In this document: positions 11,705 through 22,272 of the stretch, piece after piece
Layout of the letters: each line of letters begins with the position of its first letter
Numbering within the stretch: the first letter of the stretch is position 1
Source: Capsicum annuum
Taxonomy: Eukaryota > Streptophyta > Magnoliopsida > Solanales > Solanaceae
NCBI RefSeq assembly: GCF_002878395.1
Contig: NW_025860786.1
Location: forward strand, 284,498-348,497
Reading direction: 5' to 3'
DNA length: 64,000 bases
The notes under the pieces: model-generated
Databases searched by the model: none
Told to the model about the DNA's origin: nothing
What the model saw: only the letters and a program-made list of their open reading frames with translations
Position numbers and translations under genes: made by a program

Positions 11705-11749
11705 TGTTGACCATATATATATACATATATAAAGATATATTTGTGTGTG

Positions 11750-11780
<31 letters not shown>

Positions 11781-11790
11781 GTGTATATAT
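11705..11790. repeat. AT/ACAT microsatellite
   Basis: An (AT)n-like run leads into about seven tandem ACAT units at 11751-11779, then GTGTATATATAT. A simple low-complexity repeat inside the element C LTR-like region. Confidence 0.9.
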
Positions 11791-12280
11791 ATGGAAAATA
11801 CATAGACAAGCGCTCGAACTTTTTGATTTTTTTTATATTGGCACCCTAGTTAGGCCATGTACCTATTGAACCCTTTTATGATTCACAAACTATGTAAATT
11901 AAGCACAATTACTGACATGACATGGCATGTGTAATACACTCTCCACTAGGAGAGCAAGAAGCCATAATTTACTGTACTTTCTTTTTTCTTTTTTTCATCA
12001 TTAGTTGAGGTAAAATTTGTAACATTAAAATTAAGTTTTTATGGAAAAATTCAACATAAAAAATAGATGTTGGTCAGTGAAAATTAATGACAGAGTGTGC
12101 AAAAATAGAACAAATATTAATTTTTTGTGAAGTGGATGTTGGTTTGAAGGTTGTCTCGCCGACAGCTTGTTGGAAAATGAAGTAGAGGCCATTATGGTTG
12201 TTCTTGTAGTGGTTTAGTGGTGTTGGTGGGTGTCTTCTATCTTTACAAAGTTATGTATCCTTAAATTCTATTGTATTTAT
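11790..12280. other. Unassigned stretch inside LTR C
   Basis: No ORF or family signature recognised. It lacks a counterpart in the 5' LTR-like copy and starts directly after the microsatellite. It could be a small non-autonomous insertion, but I see no clear terminal inverted repeats or target duplication. Confidence 0.3.
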
Positions 12281-12639
12281 ATCATATTTTAGATCAGTGG
12301 TCGATGATGCCTACTTAGTACCTGTGATTTTGGTATATATACTATACTTCTGTACCTTTTTGGTGCAGGTTTGGGTATGAGTTACTCTCGTTGTTTCATC
12401 GATCGTGCTGTGTTGAATTTCGGAGATAGGGTGAGCTCTTTGAGTCAGAGATTCCCATTTTTTTCTCTTTTATTTATGTCTAGTCTTTTGTTTTGAGACA
12501 AATTTTATCGAGTATTTTAGAATTTGAATTATGTTCATAGTAGCTCTTTTGATGGCTCTACCAACTCGTAGGATGGTTATCTATGTATGGTTACCTTTTA
12601 TACTATATCTATTGCTTTGTTTATTAATAAGTTGTAATT

Positions 12640-14355
12640 GTAACACCCCAACCTTTTTGTGGTTGTCCTTAGTCCTTTGTTTTGCGCTTAGAAGCCTAAC
12701 TTCGATTATTTTACGGTAACATGATAGTCGCACATATTAGCACATGGACCTCCAATTTGAATTTTACAAGTTTTTATAATTTGATAGTATTTGGTGGAAA
12801 AATCACGTTCAGGATATATGTAAGGACAATTTTAAGTCGTTAGTTATTCTTTATTGTTACATGAAGTGGTGCTTATATATAATTAAATATAAGGTGTGTA
12901 CTATTTAATAATTGTTAATATCTCTTTGATGTTTATCAATTAGTGTTACTTTTAATAAAATATCCAAGGATATGCTATGTATGGAAATTATTTTGAATCA
13001 GTTAAGTGAACCACATGTTTGGTCTATTAACTATTTACGTATTTATTTAGTTGTTATAAATATTAGAGGAACAAATTTTATTTAAATGCCACATGTTTGT
13101 GCGTAATTTATTTTTAAAGAGTTTTAGAATTTTTTAATATTTGAATGGTGATGTGAAAATCTAATTATGCTGAAAAGTTATTGTTACAATTAGTAGATTT
13201 TGTTCAAAATAATTTTCTATTAGTTATGATATATTTAAAATGGTGTATTTATTTTTTCACGAATTTATACAATAACCGAATATATATGTAATGGGTCAAA
13301 ATAATAATTTATGTGGTGCCACCAACAATTACTTGGACGTAAAAGTATTTGACAATAATTAAGTTAATTATGTGGTGGCATTACATTACACAATCTATAA
13401 CTATTATAATAATTAATTGTGACCCACTCTTTGAATATTTTATTGTGGCATGTAATATATGATAGTTAGGCAGCCTTTTTCATTTTATTTCTCTTCACCT
13501 AAAATTAAGAAAACAAAGCAAATGGCTAAATATGCTTTTAAAACTTGTTGGTAATGTCTCATCTTCTTGAAACTTATGAGAATTCACAATTTTTGGTATA
13601 TGTTAATTAAGATCAACACCTTGGTGTTCTTCCGTTAGTTATAAGCATACTATCTGTCTATCTTATATTCTATAAATAATCTTATGTTGGGAGTTCTCAA
13701 CTGTACACGGATAGAGCACAAGGACGATTGAAATCTTTGTTCAATTTTATTATGCTCCTTATCATACACATGCTCGTTTGATTACTCCCATCATGTTATT
13801 TGAGCATGAGTTTAAGGTATGTCAAGGCTATATTCCTTCCTTTTGGCATGATTTCATATGATTGTATCTTTCAAGTCTAGCGTACTATTAAAAACGTTGG
13901 TGATTAAGAGTTTATAAATTGGCGCTTGTATTTTTTCTCCATTTAAAAACCCTAGCAATTGTGTCAATTCCATGTCAAGTTAATAACTCGGGGGCGATAT
14001 ATACCTAGTTACGATTATCAAGTTATAAATTTACTATCTTTTCACTATGTGATCTCTGGTGATATGGGTTGAAATCTTTAGTAGGATTATGGTTGCATTT
14101 GTTAGATTATTACAATATTTAGATCCTTGTTAAGATGTACCTTGAGTATAATATGTGCAAAAATTCCTATAAGAAGATTAACTTCATTTTAATGAGTAAT
14201 CTTACTACTCTCATCGAAGAAATTTCATAAAAGTGTATATTCCTTTTTTGTAATTTCATTTTATCTCATCCAGAAGTTGAATAATTTCTTTCCTAGGAGG
14301 GGAAAACTAGACTAATTGTCTAACAATTTAAAACTACTTTAATTGACTAATCCCT
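12640..14355 (+). repeat. LTR G (part 1), starts TGTAACACCCC
   Basis: A canonical-looking plant gypsy LTR start interrupts the element C LTR homology exactly at 12640. The stretch is AT-rich, with no coding signature. It resumes after the LTR H insertion (16270 onward). No matching second LTR is present, so a solo or truncated LTR is likely. The family is not identified. Confidence 0.5.
14218..14355 (+). repeat. ~137 bp direct repeat, left copy
   Basis: Matches 16122-16269 at high identity by eye, sharing AATTTCATAAAAGTG, TTGAATAATTTCTTTCC and TTAAAACTACTTTAAT. The left copy ends precisely where LTR H begins (14356). Confidence 0.85.
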
Positions 14356-14555
14356 CTGTAATACCCTGATCATTCCTTAAGCCTAAATCTATCTTTTTAA
14401 ATGGATCTGTATGACTTCCAATGTGATTAATATTTAAATCATGTGATTAATATTGAATAAGCTTTCCATCGATACCAATTTCATCAAAATCTAACATCGG
14501 ACGAAGAAGTTATGGCCGTTATACTAAACGGTATCAAAACACCCAGGTTTGATAG

Positions 14556-15051
14556 TAAACTTGGTGGACCATCAGGTCCCTGGTGGCCTGTAAAGTGTCC
14601 TATCAAGCGAAGGCAATAACCTTCTTTTTGGGCCATTGTGTGACGGCCTGGTTGGTGGACCATCAGGTCCCTGGTGGCCTGTAAAGTGTCCTATCAAGCG
14701 AAGGCAGTAACCTTCTTTTTGGGCCATTGTGTGACGGCCTGGTTGGTGGACCATCAAAAAGTTGATGGACCGTCAAATGGGTCCGCCAGGCTGAGACAGA
14801 ATGTCCCATTCCTTGATATCGAGTGACGGACGACTTGGTGAATCGTCACACCCTTTGATGGACCGTCACTCTGACCGTCACTCAGAGGCAGAACGTTCTA
14901 GATTTGGCACTTAAGTGACGGACGACCTGGTGGACTGTCAGCCCATCTGACAGACCATCAGTTCGACCATCATAGCCCCCGATCTGCAATTTTCAACTTT
15001 TCAAAAGGGTATTTTGGTCACTTCAGCTCCTTATGGCCCTATATATATATC
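14556..15051 (+). promoter_or_regulatory. LTR H GACGG/CCGTC array plus TATA box
   Basis: Words such as GATGGACCGTCA, GTGACGGACGACCTGG and GGACCGTCACTC recur across about 400 bp. They precede the TATATATATA box at 15040-15051, the same arrangement as in LTRs A and B. Confidence 0.6.
14561..14756 (+). repeat. 91-bp tandem duplication in LTR H
   Basis: Unit 14561-14651 is repeated at 14652-14742 with one visible substitution (GCAATAAC versus GCAGTAAC). A partial third copy covers 14743-14756. The near identity makes it much younger than the surrounding LTR decay. Confidence 0.95.
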
Positions 15052-16121
15052 TAAGTAGAGACGAGGAGATCATTTTCCCTATTTTCTCCTTTCCTCTTCC
15101 ACGAAACATTTAGAGAATAGGGTTTCTTCTAAACTCAAAAATCCAATCTTCTTCCAAATAAATTTAAGAATCCTCCATTGTGATTTAAAGTGATTCAAGA
15201 ATTAAGTTCCCTAAGTCAAAGGTATCAATAATCTTGGTCTCAAAGGGTAAGGAAGAAGTTCCAAACAAGTTTCTACAACTCCAAAAAAAAAATAAAAAAT
15301 CCAAGGTATATGGGGTTTTGAACAAGAACATTTCTTTCATTCTTGTGCCTAAAGATTTACTTTGTATTATTGATTTACATGATATTGCAAGTGGGTTTAC
15401 ACCCAAATTTCTCTATTAATGATTTATGAGATTTGAGTTGAATAAGTTTTATATTTATGGTTATTTCACCATCATGTTTCTTAAATTGAGAATTTATTCC
15501 ATGATCTGTACATTATCAATATGTATTGATGATTTCTATGAAATTTAAGTCAAGTTCCATGAGTTGAATATTTTTATTATGAATTGGTGATTTTTGAATG
15601 ATTTGACACAAGTGCCATGAGTTATGCCTTTTCATGAGAAATTCGACTATTAAATGTATATTGATATGTGAAATTGAGAGGCAAGAATAAGTCTTATGAT
15701 GTTTCCATGAAGTTTTTGATATTTGAAATGATTTGATAGACAAATGTACTTAATATTGAGAAAGCTTGTGTTGAGTTGAGTCGAGTTAGGAATCCACAAG
15801 ATGTTTATTATTTTCAGATGAGATATATATTTATGTTTTGGCCTTTATAATAGAAAATGAGTTGATATTAATTGAGGTGGATTTCCTAACGCGTTCTGAA
15901 CGGAGTCTGGGAGGAGTATTTAGCACTGAGCGGGAAATATGGTATTTTCCCAAAACTACATGCCACCATAGGATTGATGTTGATAATTATGGGCCAAAGG
16001 CCGAGTCTGAGATTGTGAAGATGAGATTGAGGTTGTACTCCCTGGCAAGAGTACAACACCCCTGCCAATGTGGGGTTCTCTCCTTCGAAGTGCAAATGTT
16101 GGTCTAAAAGTGCATAAAAGT

Positions 16122-16269
16122 GCCATTGAAACAATTTCATAAAAGTGCATATTCCATTTTTATATTTTCATTTTATCTCCTTTAGAAGTTGAATAATTTC
16201 TTTCCTAGGAGGGGCCAACTAGACTAATTCTCTAACAATTTAAAACTACTTTAATCGACTAATCCCTCA
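16122..16269 (+). repeat. ~137 bp direct repeat, right copy
   Basis: Right flank of LTR H; see the left copy at 14218-14355. After the repeat, sequence continues ATTGTTCGTATTTG, presumably the continuation of LTR G. Confidence 0.85.
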
Positions 16270-17200
16270 TTGTTCGTATTTGAACCATTGTGCCAATTAT
16301 ATCCTTTATATTTAATGTAATAGTGTATCTAGACGTGGATGTAAGCAATTGGATATCATCATGATCAAGGAAAATAATTTGTACCAAGTAGGCCATGTTT
16401 ATTGATATAAAGTAAAGGTGATATTTGGATGTGAAGATACTAATTGAGGCTTGTGTTATTTTGTTTTAGTAGATGATGGTACTTTTATAAGAAGACGCAT
16501 ATTATATATGAAATACATAGGGGGGGGGTTGGCTATTTGTATACATACTACTTTGCTTATGTGAATTAAGGATAGGGATCGGGGCATAGCCCGATACAAC
16601 ATGCATTGCATTGCATTTTATCTACGGTTAGGTAGTATGACTTTGGGTTTATTGACTTTAGTAATACGCGGGCCTACGGAGGCTTATTAATGGTAATATA
16701 AGAAGCAATCACCGATAGAATTGGTAGCAAGTCATCAATAGTAAGTTGTCGTGCGATGGTTGTATGAGCTAAAGGAGGGGCAAGTAAGATTGTTGAGGCT
16801 ACAATTTTCTTAAATCTTGTTGATTATTCTTTCACTGCTTGATTGCTTTATAGTATGTGAATTTGGTTACTCGAAAATTATTGGTCCTAAGAGTCCGGTA
16901 AATAGTGGACTGATTGGATATTAGCTTTAGCATTACCACTATGTCGGTGTATGCTAATGCCTTAAAAAGGAGATTGAATCTTGATAGTTGTACTGGTTAA
17001 ATAGTTATGAACATGTATGTAGGAGCCATTACCTTGTTGGTTCGTTTTCATAGTTCAGTTCTTGATTTCAAGATTTCGAATCGAGTGTACTGCTATTGAG
17101 GGTCATCTCGTAAAACCTATAGACTATACTGTTCACACTCGTTTTGAATGGTTATCCCTTGTTGAGAGGTCTTCAATTCCAGCACTTACCTTAGTCTCAC
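16270..17200 (+). repeat. LTR G (part 2) or adjoining non-coding repeat
   Basis: No coding signature. A run of nine G lies at 16520-16528. It is treated as the continuation of LTR G because the 137-bp repeat links it to the left part. The end is not defined. Confidence 0.35.
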
Positions 17201-17540
17201 ACAGACCACATGTGCTACATGCGGTCCACATATAGACATAGGTAAGTTTAAGGTCTTCCAATACTTCAACCATGCTTCAAATCTTCAAGATTCATCAAAT
17301 GCTTTGGTCAAGAATAATCCTAAAATTATCACAAATACCCAATAACGATCAAGTAAGTGGACAAAAACATCACTTTTCATTCTTTTCTCGAATTTAGCAT
17401 CTAAAATATAATTTCCTGTCAAACACTCCAAAAATACATGATATATAACAAAATTACCTTAAGTACATAAGTATTCTCCAAGTTTAAGCATCATAAGTTC
17501 TATATTTCTATAGCACATCAGCAACCCATGGGCTTATTGG
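17200..17540. other. Unassigned non-coding stretch
   Basis: AT-rich, no ORF, no recognised repeat. It precedes the final codons of a Tat/Ogre pol, so the pol body has been deleted or replaced here. Confidence 0.3.
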
Positions 17541-17613
17541 TGAAGTATGAGTACCCAATATATCCATTTCAAGCTGTGATGATAAATCAAGCATTGCTTG
17601 GGAGGCAACCCAA
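17541..17613 (+). pseudogene. Tat/Ogre element E1: last pol codons and post-pol hairpin
   Basis: GGTGAAGTATGAGTA aligns with the pol terminus at 36846-36858 (LDEV then stop). It is followed by an AAATCAAGC-type spacer and the motif TTGGG-AGGCAA-CCCAA (17598-17613), a perfect 5-bp stem hairpin. Athila/Tat elements carry a GGGAGGCAACCCA motif just after pol (recollection). Only the tail of pol survives. Confidence 0.65.
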
Positions 17614-17689
17614 TGTTTTAGTGTTCACTTTGTTTCTTTTACTAAGGTTAAAATAAGTGAGAAACACCTGAAAAAATGTAAAAATTATA

Positions 17690-18052
17690 AAATTTCAGAC
17701 AAGTCCAGATAAGTGGATGTACGACCATTCTTACGGTGTTGTAGGTCCAAACCACTACATTTATGTTGATTCATGGGACTCTAAATAAAATCATGTGTCC
17801 CTAAACTTCAACCTACGGTCTCCACCTAGAGCTCTATATGTACAACCTATGTCCCTCTAGGTAGAGTCTAAGAAATCAGAGACCAAAAAACCTGTAGGTC
17901 AAACCTATAACCCCTATGGGGGGTGTATGTACTACCTAAAGCCCGTAAGAAGGGTTCTAGGTCTTGTTCGTACAATAGGCCATTTTTAAAAAAAATTATG
18001 GCTCAAATCCATATGACCTGACAAAATCCGGCAAGCCAAGCGTATATAACTC
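17690..18052 (+). promoter_or_regulatory. E1 word array with TATA box before accessory ORF
   Basis: Repeated GTACGACC/GTAGGTC/GTACAACC words lie at about 17715-17960, followed by CGTATATAAC at 18041-18050. The accessory reading frame begins about 170 bp further on. The layout mimics an LTR promoter but lies between the Tat pol end and the accessory ORF. Confidence 0.45.
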
Positions 18053-18219
18053 TAGATCCAACCCTATTAACCCCTAAATTATTCAGTTACACTCTCCCTC
18101 TTAAAGTTATACTCTTTACATCCCTTTTAAATATTTAAAAAGAAAATTCCTCATAACATCACTACAACCCATAGGTTGCCTCTAGCTTATTTTATGTCAA
18201 ATTTTATTCTTTTTTCCTA

Positions 18220-20640
18220 TTTAATTATTATCTTTCAATAAGTCATAACTCATTTCATAGCTACTACAACACTCAAGGCTACACCAAAGAAGGGTGTACA
18301 ATCCAGTTTTAGAGATGAGTCTCCTTAGTAGAGCAGATTTGTTAAGGAGTATCTTCTGAGAATAGATAGTGCACTTTTGGTCCCACGCTAGACTAGAAAC
18401 CAAGCACAACGATAGGCTATAACAAGAGGATCTATTCAGTTTGGCTCTCAGCCGACACTAAAAACTATTCCATCAAGTTCTCAGCCTGTACCACTACCGG
18501 CACCATAGTTGGGCCCAACCCTTCATGAAATCATGTTATCTATATTGAGCTCTAGATTAAGTTAGCGTTGAATTCACCAATACATTATATGGTTTATAAC
18601 ACGTTTGATAAGGAAGAATAGGTATCAAGATCTAGTTCTAGTGAGGAAGAGGATTCAGTCGACTCCAGTCTGATGAGGGGTTGAAGTTAATGTTTAATTT
18701 AGAAGAAAGTGAGTTTGCATCCACTTTAGATGCACCGACTCTGATGATGGTGCTCATGAATTTTAAGGTATCAGCAGGTTTCTTCTTCTACTTAAAGTTC
18801 TCAGGCTACTGTAGCAATAACTTTTTTTGTTTAGGTGTCAGAGTCTATACATATTTTTGCAGTCCCTGTTGCTTAGGTTATTTTAAGATGGTTTGTGGAG
18901 AGAATGCAGAGTATTTATTACTTAATAGCATAATTACAAAGAAAGGTATATCATTTTTCTAGATTATAGAAAAAACTCAAATTAAGTTGGACTCTTTGGA
19001 AGGAGTAGGTTGTATTTGAAACGTATGACATTATTGGATTGCTTATCCTAAAAGATCCAATTGCTTAGAAATTCCCTAGGAGTTCCATGCTTCATATGTG
19101 AAATTGATAAATTTTACCACCCAAATGAGAGTACAGGTCTAGAATAGCCCTTACTCACATATACACTAGTTATAGACATTTAGGTTAATGTTTTAGATGA
19201 TGGCATTCACTATTTCTTGTTTGGGCCAGAGCCTGTTTGACTAGATTCCAGGACAAAGTTTGATTATTTGTTAAGACTGGTGAGGATTAGGTGTACTATA
19301 AGAGATGCAAAGTAGATAGAACAAAGAAACTACATGGGTAGATAGGTAGCCAAGCAGATTATAGAGTTAGAAATTGATGCCCTTTGGGTAGAAGGGAAGG
19401 CATATATTAAGAAGGCTTTATTGCGCTTTGCAGTGATGTTTTAGTGGACTATAGTTAGGTATCACTTGATTTCTATATATATGGACAACGTGCTCACTTA
19501 GGATAGAGCATTATTGATTGACAACCTTGGGATAGAGTAGTATTGATTGACATCCCCAGAGATGGCTATGATATTGATATTTCAAGGTAGATACACATTG
19601 AGATTCATGAGAGGGCCTTCTAGGAGTTCACTGATACCCTTTCATATACTTGATACAAAGGTTATATAATAATAAAGGGGTACCAGGTATTTTGAAAATT
19701 CATCAGAGGTTGTAGCTAAACCGTATGGATGATGTTGGCTTAATTAAGCACAATTCCTAACCGATTGCATTATAGAGAGCACAAATACCTACTTTTTTAG
19801 GTACATGCCTCTTTCAATGTCCCTCTATGTCGTTCAAGTATGTTGAGATATTTAAATCACTTGAGGATATTAATATGAGCAGTCAGTGGGTAGATCCTAA
19901 TACTACAAGTAACGAGGGGGATGAGGACACTTCAGCTCATACCTTGGCTTCTACCTTTCCCCCTTACACGCTATTTGAAGTTTTTATTAGCATGGCTTAA
20001 GATTTTTGTAGTATCTGGTTGATTAACCACTGGAGTTTTTATATCGCTATACATAGACATCGACTTAGTTTGCTACATTATTTGGTTAGATTAGGCCATG
20101 GGTCCATACCATATTAGAGGCTTCTGAGGCTAGAGTTCAGGTTCAGACAAGTGCTTTTATAGAGCAATTCATGAAAGAGCTGGACCAGTAGATTGAAAAC
20201 TTTGAGGCACAGATATAAGCATGATATTGTGAGGTCAAGGTACCTGATTTATTGGTCCTTCATGTGAAGGTGTCTACATTTAGATATGAGGTGCGCTAGT
20301 TAGCTGAGAGTTACATTCTAGAAAACTCTTCGGTGATTTCTTTTTTCACATATTCATTTCCAAACTTCAACCTATAGTTTTGATTTTTTCGCTGAGGATC
20401 ATGAGGACCTGACTATTGGCGCCAAGCGAAATCATGCGCCAGAGGAGTAGGAGGACAATTATATGGAGTTCAATCGAGCCTTAAAGAGGGAAACTATAGA
20501 GTTTCTTGTTCATCTTGGAATGTATGAGTAAAGGCATGCTGTGATGGAATTAGGCGACTTTTCTAGTCATGAACAACCATCCCCTCCTATAGATGAGCAA
20601 CGCGATGCCCCTAGATGGGGACGAGGTAGCTTCTAATGCC
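18220..20640 (+). pseudogene. Tat/Ogre accessory ORF remnant 1 (plant transposon protein type)
   Basis: Decayed reading frame of the accessory protein found in Solanaceae Tat/Ogre elements, often annotated as putative plant transposon protein; its function is unknown. Visible landmarks are a Gln/Ser/Pro-rich N-terminus (about 18430-18520), the acidic patch SRSSSSEEEDSVDSS (about 18630-18670) and a conserved middle near 19430-19520 (FWWTIVRYHL then DNVLT.DRA). MAGYDIDISRW-like and EIHERAF follow near 19560-19620, then a helical EQFMKELDQQIENFEAQI (about 20160-20215) and a late MEFNRALKRETIEFLVHLG (about 20465-20525). Many stops and frame changes. The same landmarks recur in the second copy at 38350-40110. 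Confidence 0.7.
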
Positions 20641-21790
20641 TAGAGCATCCTAAATATATCCATATACTATTTTGTTATTTAGTTTCTACTATGTACTGGG
20701 GATAATACATCAGTTTTTAGTTAGGGGTGTGGGTGTACCACAATCGAGGCTTTTTATTTTCATGTTTCCTTTTTGTTTGACTGTAGTATCTTATTTGAAC
20801 CGACATATTTAGGTTTAATTTCTTGTTTTTATGTATTATGTGTTGTTAATATTTAATTAGAAAAAAAATAAGGAGCTTGAGTGCAGTTTATTGGGGTTTA
20901 ATGTGTTCAAAAAAGATGATGCCCCTTAAAAAATTATTTTGAACTGTGTGGGTAGTGTGCCCATTGTTTGAATAGTTTTACGATATTCGTATTAGGGAAA
21001 TAATAATCAATTCTTAGCATAGTATGAGCTGGATAGGTAGTAACTGATAATATAGCCTTGTACAATGTGTGTAGGAACTTAACTAGATATTTTTGAGAAT
21101 TTAATCAATAACATGCCTGGTTAGTCTTGCCTAGGATTATGATAGTTTGTTAGTACATTATCTTAAGCTATGTTTGAATAAATCTCCTCTTGTCTAAAAG
21201 ACTGGCCAAATGAGAATATGTATCCTTTGATCCTTGATTTGAGCCTAAATAGACCTATTTTCTTATTACGCCTTTTCACCTTCCCATTTAATTGCAATAA
21301 ACTTGTTTTGTCCCTGGCCCCTCCTTAGACACTATGAACCTCAAATTAGGCAAATTGCTAAAGTTGAGAATGGCTATCAAAGGGGTGCATGGTTAAAACT
21401 GGGTATAAAGAAAGATATTGAATAGGTAAGAAGTTAAAAGTAGCTGGGTGTGGTGGAAAAAGGAAAAACTTAAAAAACAGGAAAAAGAAAAAAAAAGTGA
21501 ACAATTGAAAAGAAAGAATGAAATCCACCGAATCTCAATAAGCAATAAAGTAGTGAAAGTGAGAATAGAAGAATAATGATTGAGAAATGAAATAAATTAT
21601 GTAATTTTAGTTTCATTGATAGTCGTTACTCTATCCCAAATGTATCACATCTGCTCCCAAGACTATATTACAAGCCTAGAAAAGTTCTACAATGATCCTA
21701 TTCCAATTCTCCAAAACACTAAGGTATAGAAAATATAAGCAAGCCTATGGTATTTTATGCACTTTATCTAAACATATTTTAAGAGAATAA
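20640..21790 (+). other. Tat/Ogre 3' non-coding spacer (E1)
   Basis: Long untranslated stretch after the accessory ORF. It contains GGGGTGTGGGTGTACC (20727-20742) and a later block, CCTCAAATTAGGCAAATTGC (about 21331), that matches 40999-41020. A purine-rich tract lies at about 21465-21530. This matches the non-coding spacer of the second Tat copy (40110-41880). No gene. Confidence 0.55.
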
Positions 21791-21819
21791 GTGTCGTGAT
21801 ATCATCCCTGCATTGACAT

Positions 21820-22272
21820 TGTCATGACTTGAGACTACCCCCGAGTCATGACACGATGCTTAAGGACTCAAGTGACCCCAAGCTAACCAATGATTTGGTA
21901 TCTTTCGTGAGCACTGATTAATGTAATAATAAAACATCATATGTGAAATCTAAATGATGAAAACTCTTTTATGATATAATACTGAAACAATACCCAATGT
22001 GTCTGAAATACTGATAAAAACTAAAAATAAGTCTATCTATCTAAAAGCCTTTAGAACTTGAGTAGTTGATACGACAAACTGCCAAGTAACTCCGACAGAC
22101 AAAAACAAATGAAGTACAAAAAATACCTACAAATAAATTGTCCTGAAAGGATAAAGAATCAACACAACTGCAACTGAGTGGCACTGAATTGACTAAGGGA
22201 AATCAGGGAACTGAGTGTCTGAACCTATGTTATAAGACTGCATAGTGCAAAAGAGAGTATAGATTCAGTACT
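21820..22272 (-). repeat. Inverted Tekay-like LTR 3' fragment
   Basis: Read on the minus strand it ends GGTTAGCTTGGGGTCACTT...GTCATGACA, the 3' end seen in the F LTRs and in the LTR at 43195-44310. On the plus strand this appears as TGTCATGACTTGAGACTACC at 21820. A weak primer-binding-site match lies just beyond it (about 21794-21805, minus). It is joined head-on to the truncated LTR of element B at about 22273. Confidence 0.65.

Larger units (their letters stand above)
10250..12639 (+). repeat. Element C 3' LTR-like region
   Basis: Contains a word array (10460-10590) and a TATA-like GTATAAAAAG at 10611-10620, followed by a leader-like stretch. Its last ~350 bp (12290-12639) match the 5' LTR-like region (6390-6750). 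It is cut at 12639 by another LTR beginning TGTAACACCCC. The middle (11705-12280) contains a microsatellite and sequence with no counterpart in the 5' copy. Confidence 0.55.
14356..16121 (+). repeat. LTR H, inserted in LTR G, 3' end not resolved
   Basis: Starts TGTAATACCCTGATC, shares the AGCTTTCCATCGATACCAAT segment and a GACGG-type array with the A/B LTRs, and has a TATA box at 15040-15051 followed by a leader. The right end before the 137-bp repeat does not end in a recognisable CA terminus, so it is a solo LTR with a damaged end or a truncated LTR. Confidence 0.65.

Noticed and set aside
11751..11779. ACAT repeat as a telomere- or centromere-type satellite
   Set aside because: Only about seven short units; an ordinary microsatellite.
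12531..12719. 62-codon hydrophobic ORF
   Set aside because: It spans the junction of LTR C and LTR G; a chance frame.
14572..14757. Minus-strand 61-codon ORF with an internal protein repeat
   Set aside because: The repeat is only the 91-bp DNA tandem duplication read in frame; no start context or family match.
16520..16528. Run of nine G as a polypurine tract
   Set aside because: No LTR terminus follows it and no element ends there.
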